A stretch of DNA of 64,000 nucleotides, from NCBI GenBank assembly GCA_964035575.1, contig OZ037856.1:186001-250000 (forward strand), written 5' to 3'. Positions within the stretch are counted from its first letter, which is position 1; the number at the start of each line of letters is the position of its first letter. The position numbers and the translations under genes are program-made. Shown one piece after another: positions 61,286 through 64,000 of the stretch. The DNA is from Rhynchopus sp. YZ270_cl-10. Lineage: Eukaryota; Euglenozoa; Diplonemea; Diplonemida; Diplonemidae. Under the pieces are notes generated by a model that saw nothing but the letters and a program-made list of their open reading frames with translations, ran no database searches and had not been told where the DNA came from.

Positions 61286-62233
61286 TCAGTCCTATTCGTG
61301 GTCATTTACCCCCCCCCCCCCCCTAAATTTACCCCCCCCCCCCCCCTTATTTTACCCCCTTTTTCAGAAAAAAACGGTTCAGGCCAAAATAACATGGTAA
61401 TTTACCCCCCCCCCCCCCTTATAATACCCTGTTGTGGCTGGTACTTTACCCCCCTGGGGGGGTAAAGTACCAGCCACCAGGTAATTTTTGGGTAATTATC
61501 GCCGCAACACGCCAGGTGGTGTTTTGTCACGAGTGACCTAAACCCACGAGCGAAGCGAGGGGGTTCAGGGAACGAGTGGCAAAACACCACCTGGCGTGTA
61601 ATTATGGGGTAATAGTTTCACTTAGTGCAGCGCATACCTGTTTTGTTTTATGGTTTGCTGGGAGGGGCTGATGTGTTCAGCGGGTCGTACATCCGGAGAC
61701 TGTAGGACTCGTCTGATTTGAAGCTGGAGACAAGCTCGAAATGAGGAAAGGGGTAAAGTGCAAATAATCTTTCACCCTGTTTTACATCACGTGTGCAGGT
61801 AGATGGGTGCAGGTGGGTACGTTTGTGCTGCGTGGGCGATACGTTTGGGACACCTCACGGAATCTGAGGCAACACCGTGATCCCTGACCAGTCATGGTTC
61901 AGGCACGGGCAGAAAGATGATGTGGATGATGTGGATCCATGATGCATGACTGCTTGCGATGTCGCAAGGAAGTGAGGAATTTTTTTCAGATGACACATTT
62001 GTCATGAGAGCATGTGTCGTCACACTGTGTTGTGCAAAATTTTACCCCACCGTGTATGAAAAAGTCCCCCCTTCCCACCCAAAAACATGACCTAACCCAT
62101 AACATGGTAATTTACCCCCCCCCCTTACCCCCTCATTTACCCCCCCCCCCCTTATTTTACCCCCTTATTTCCAAAATTTCCGGTTCACCGACCCAAAGGG
62201 GGGGGGGGGGTAAAGGACCACGAATAGGACTGA
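61286..62233 (-). mobile_element. 944-bp TIR element, copy 2 (inverted)
   Basis: It has the same TCAGTCCTATTCGTGG ends and interior as 6167-7110, in the opposite orientation and 948 bp long. TATAA occurs on both sides (61281-61285 and 62234-62238), although copy 1 shows only a shared TA. Differences from copy 1 are almost only homopolymer lengths. Confidence 0.8.
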
Positions 62234-62388
62234 TATAAAAAAACACATACACAGCAACAACTGGAAGAAAGGGAAAAACCGAATTTTCGCCCCGAGTTTT
62301 GTTTGTTTTAAAAAAACTTTGCTTAGAACTAACGACCTACAAAACGCACACATCCCCCATCCCACCCCCCGACACCCTTCCCCCTCGA

Positions 62389-63564
62389 CTATAACGCAGA
62401 CTTGATCCTCTGGCACAAAGCTGTATAGGTTTTGTAAAATATCATTACCCATTTTTTTTTTTTTTGACATACCTTCCGATATTCCGATTGCCTCAAGCTG
62501 TGCTTCAGTCTTTTCCCGGAGGCCTTCCACTGTGGGGGAGTTAAAAGTGGAAAAATTGAAAAAACAAAAATAAATCAGCTGAATCCGCGAAACATACCGC
62601 TCGAAACCTGGTTATGTCTGAGGAGCTGTTCAAGCTTCATGGCGTTGTCAGACGGCATGTTGACCTTGCTGGAGGTGAGGAGCACGAACACATCGTTAGT
62701 GTCGCGTGTCACGAACACGGGGCGGTGGCGGTTGGGCACAGTGGAGCGCTCCTCTGGTGGGGGTGGCGGCAGCTCTGTGTTCTGCAGAGGCGGTGAGTGT
62801 GCCCTGCTCGAGCGTGAAGGGCTACGGTGTGAGCGCGAGGGGCTGCGGTGCGAGCGGACGCTGGTCTCGCTCCGCTTCGAGGGTGTGCTGAACTCCTGCG
62901 TCGCCGCACTCTTGCGCGCCTTCCTCAACGGCACCCCCGCAGGTATCGCCCCCTGCGCGTGCGCCACACCCTCCTTCCTCACAAACTCCCTCGGAAAGTG
63001 AAACCTATTGTTCTTCGCAATATCCTTCGCCATGCCGCCCACCTCTGTGTTGAACTCCGTCCCCTGCCCCTTCAGACACTTCATATAACTCTCCGAACGA
63101 GAGCGTGATCTAGGCGACATCCCTGCTGTTGCGGTAGGCGCTGCGTGGTACTGACTGGGCCGCTTCACCTTTGTTGCCGTGTGCTGTCGTGTGTACCCTG
63201 CAGTCTTGCCACCAGAGTACCCAGAGCCCTGCGAGCCGACGGTGTTGGAACGCATGAAGGCAGAGGAGGAGGAGATGGGTGCAGTGTGTGTGACAGTCGG
63301 CGCAGTACGCACAGGGAATACCACAGGGCCTGCTGCGGTGCAGTCGGCTGGCAGAAGGTTGAGCAGCTTCCGTCTCGTCCCCACAGCAGGGATAAGCTGC
63401 TGCACATCCGACGGCGCAAGCCCCTCTATTTGCCCCAAAGAAAGAATCCCATTCCTCAACAACATCGGCTGAAGCCGCTCAATACCCCCCATCGTCAAAC
63501 GCTCAAGCATCTCATCCGACGAAACATGCCCGTTCGTCAGCTCCGGTGCACTCACAGTCCCCAT
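62389..63564 (-). CDS. Protein with SAM-like segments at both ends
   Basis: The exons 63564-62598, 62529-62473 and 62420-62389 give 351 residues; introns are 68 and 52 bp, both GTATGT...ACAG. The N-terminal SAM-like segment is GIERLQPMLLRNGILSLGQI...AVGTRRKLLNLL (about 25-75). Splicing completes a second at the C-terminus: LEQLLRHNQVSSVEGLREKT...ISEALCQRIKSAL. This ends with the GI-x-x-x-x-x-x-RIxxAL helix pattern of SAM domains. Between them is a basic Ser/Arg-rich linker with repeated SHRSPSR motifs, a likely kinase target, and a PPPPPEE stretch. SAM domains polymerise or recruit partners, so an adaptor role is inferred. TTTTTCAG lies 30 nt before the ATG. Upstream in-frame codons exist, so the start is a choice. 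Confidence 0.7.
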
Positions 63565-64000
63565 TTGTGTTAGTCCAATGTGGGTTCCCCTTCCTGAAAA
63601 ATGAAAATGAAAAGAAAAATAAGGGTTGTCAACCCAGCTTGTGTGCCCCTTCAACACAATCGTGTGCAGCACAGTTGTGTACGTCTTGTTTTGCACAATG
63701 CAGAGAATTTTTTTTCAATGCAGTATTCTGAAATTCTGCACGAAGTGAAAGATATTGCAAGCAATGGGATGGGGGAGGTGAGAAGGTAGATCTGTTCCGT
63801 TAAAGAGGGGGCAGGGGACCCTGCTTTCCTCAAAAAGGGGGTGTTTCCCCAGCCCCACAAACTAATCGTACGGTTCACTCAAACGGTTTACAGGACTGCC
63901 AGATGCCGTGTAGCGACCCAACCTCTACGCAGCTCTACGAGCGATCATTCCAAGGCCAACGAATCGAGGACGGCGCTGTGGGTGGTGGGTTGTTTGGTTA
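63565..64000. other. Right-end spacer
   Basis: No gene could be supported. 63850-64000 is GC-richer and may belong to a gene continuing beyond the window, but I found no frame with recognisable motifs. Confidence 0.4.

Noticed and set aside
1-64000. tRNA, 5S rRNA, spliced-leader or U-snRNA genes
   Set aside because: I looked for TTCGANTC-type T-loops, known U6/U2 cores and known spliced-leader ends, and found none convincing by eye.

Overview
The window is nuclear DNA of a unicellular eukaryote. Thirteen genes can be modelled. Seven of them contain 16 short GT-AG introns (43-303 bp, donor usually GTATG, acceptor usually ACAG). The proteins are eukaryotic: an ABCF3/GCN20-type ATPase, cathepsin X/Z, an LRR-dual-specificity phosphatase, a JmjC-like protein and GPI-type surface proteins. 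All 13 genes, and an LSU rRNA fragment, lie on the minus strand. Several starts are preceded by a pyrimidine tract and an AG. That layout resembles the directional gene arrays of Euglenozoa (for example diplonemids), but no spliced-leader gene was seen, so the lineage is only a suggestion. Genes are GC-rich; the spacers are A/T-tract and G-tract rich.

Layout, left to right. 1-7.4 kb: gene desert with hairpin modules and a 944-bp TIR element. 7.4-10.3 kb: an N-myristoylated-type protein and a small membrane protein. 10.4-11.6 kb: a foldback element. 12.4-13.0 kb: a perfect (CCCCTT)n array directly downstream of the ABCF gene (13.3-15.7 kb). 16.3-16.6 kb: LSU rRNA domain V fragment. 17.3-18.4 kb: LRR/coiled-coil protein. 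18.4-30.9 kb: a second desert packed with foldback and TIR elements, two minisatellites, MITEs and SINE-like repeats. 30.9-53.2 kb: the gene-dense part, with LRR-phosphatase, JmjC-like protein, a giant 3,712-residue GPI-type surface protein, two coiled-coil proteins, a small Cys-rich GPI-type protein and cathepsin X. 53.2-58.1 kb: a third desert. 58.1-63.6 kb: an SGNH-fold protein, the inverted second copy of the 944-bp element, and a protein with SAM-like segments at both ends.

No pathway unites the genes. The surface/secretory set (giant protein, Cys-rich protein, cathepsin X) is clustered, with two coiled-coil genes between them. The most unusual feature is a family of more than 20 short imperfect hairpins in spacers and one intron. 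All have the same orientation (opposite to the genes), with covarying stems and a conserved loop, and they are often followed by a second conserved module. A second notable result is a DNA-transposon group with TGGTGT-type ends: four members (69 bp to 1.27 kb) have exact, clearly readable 5-bp target duplications.
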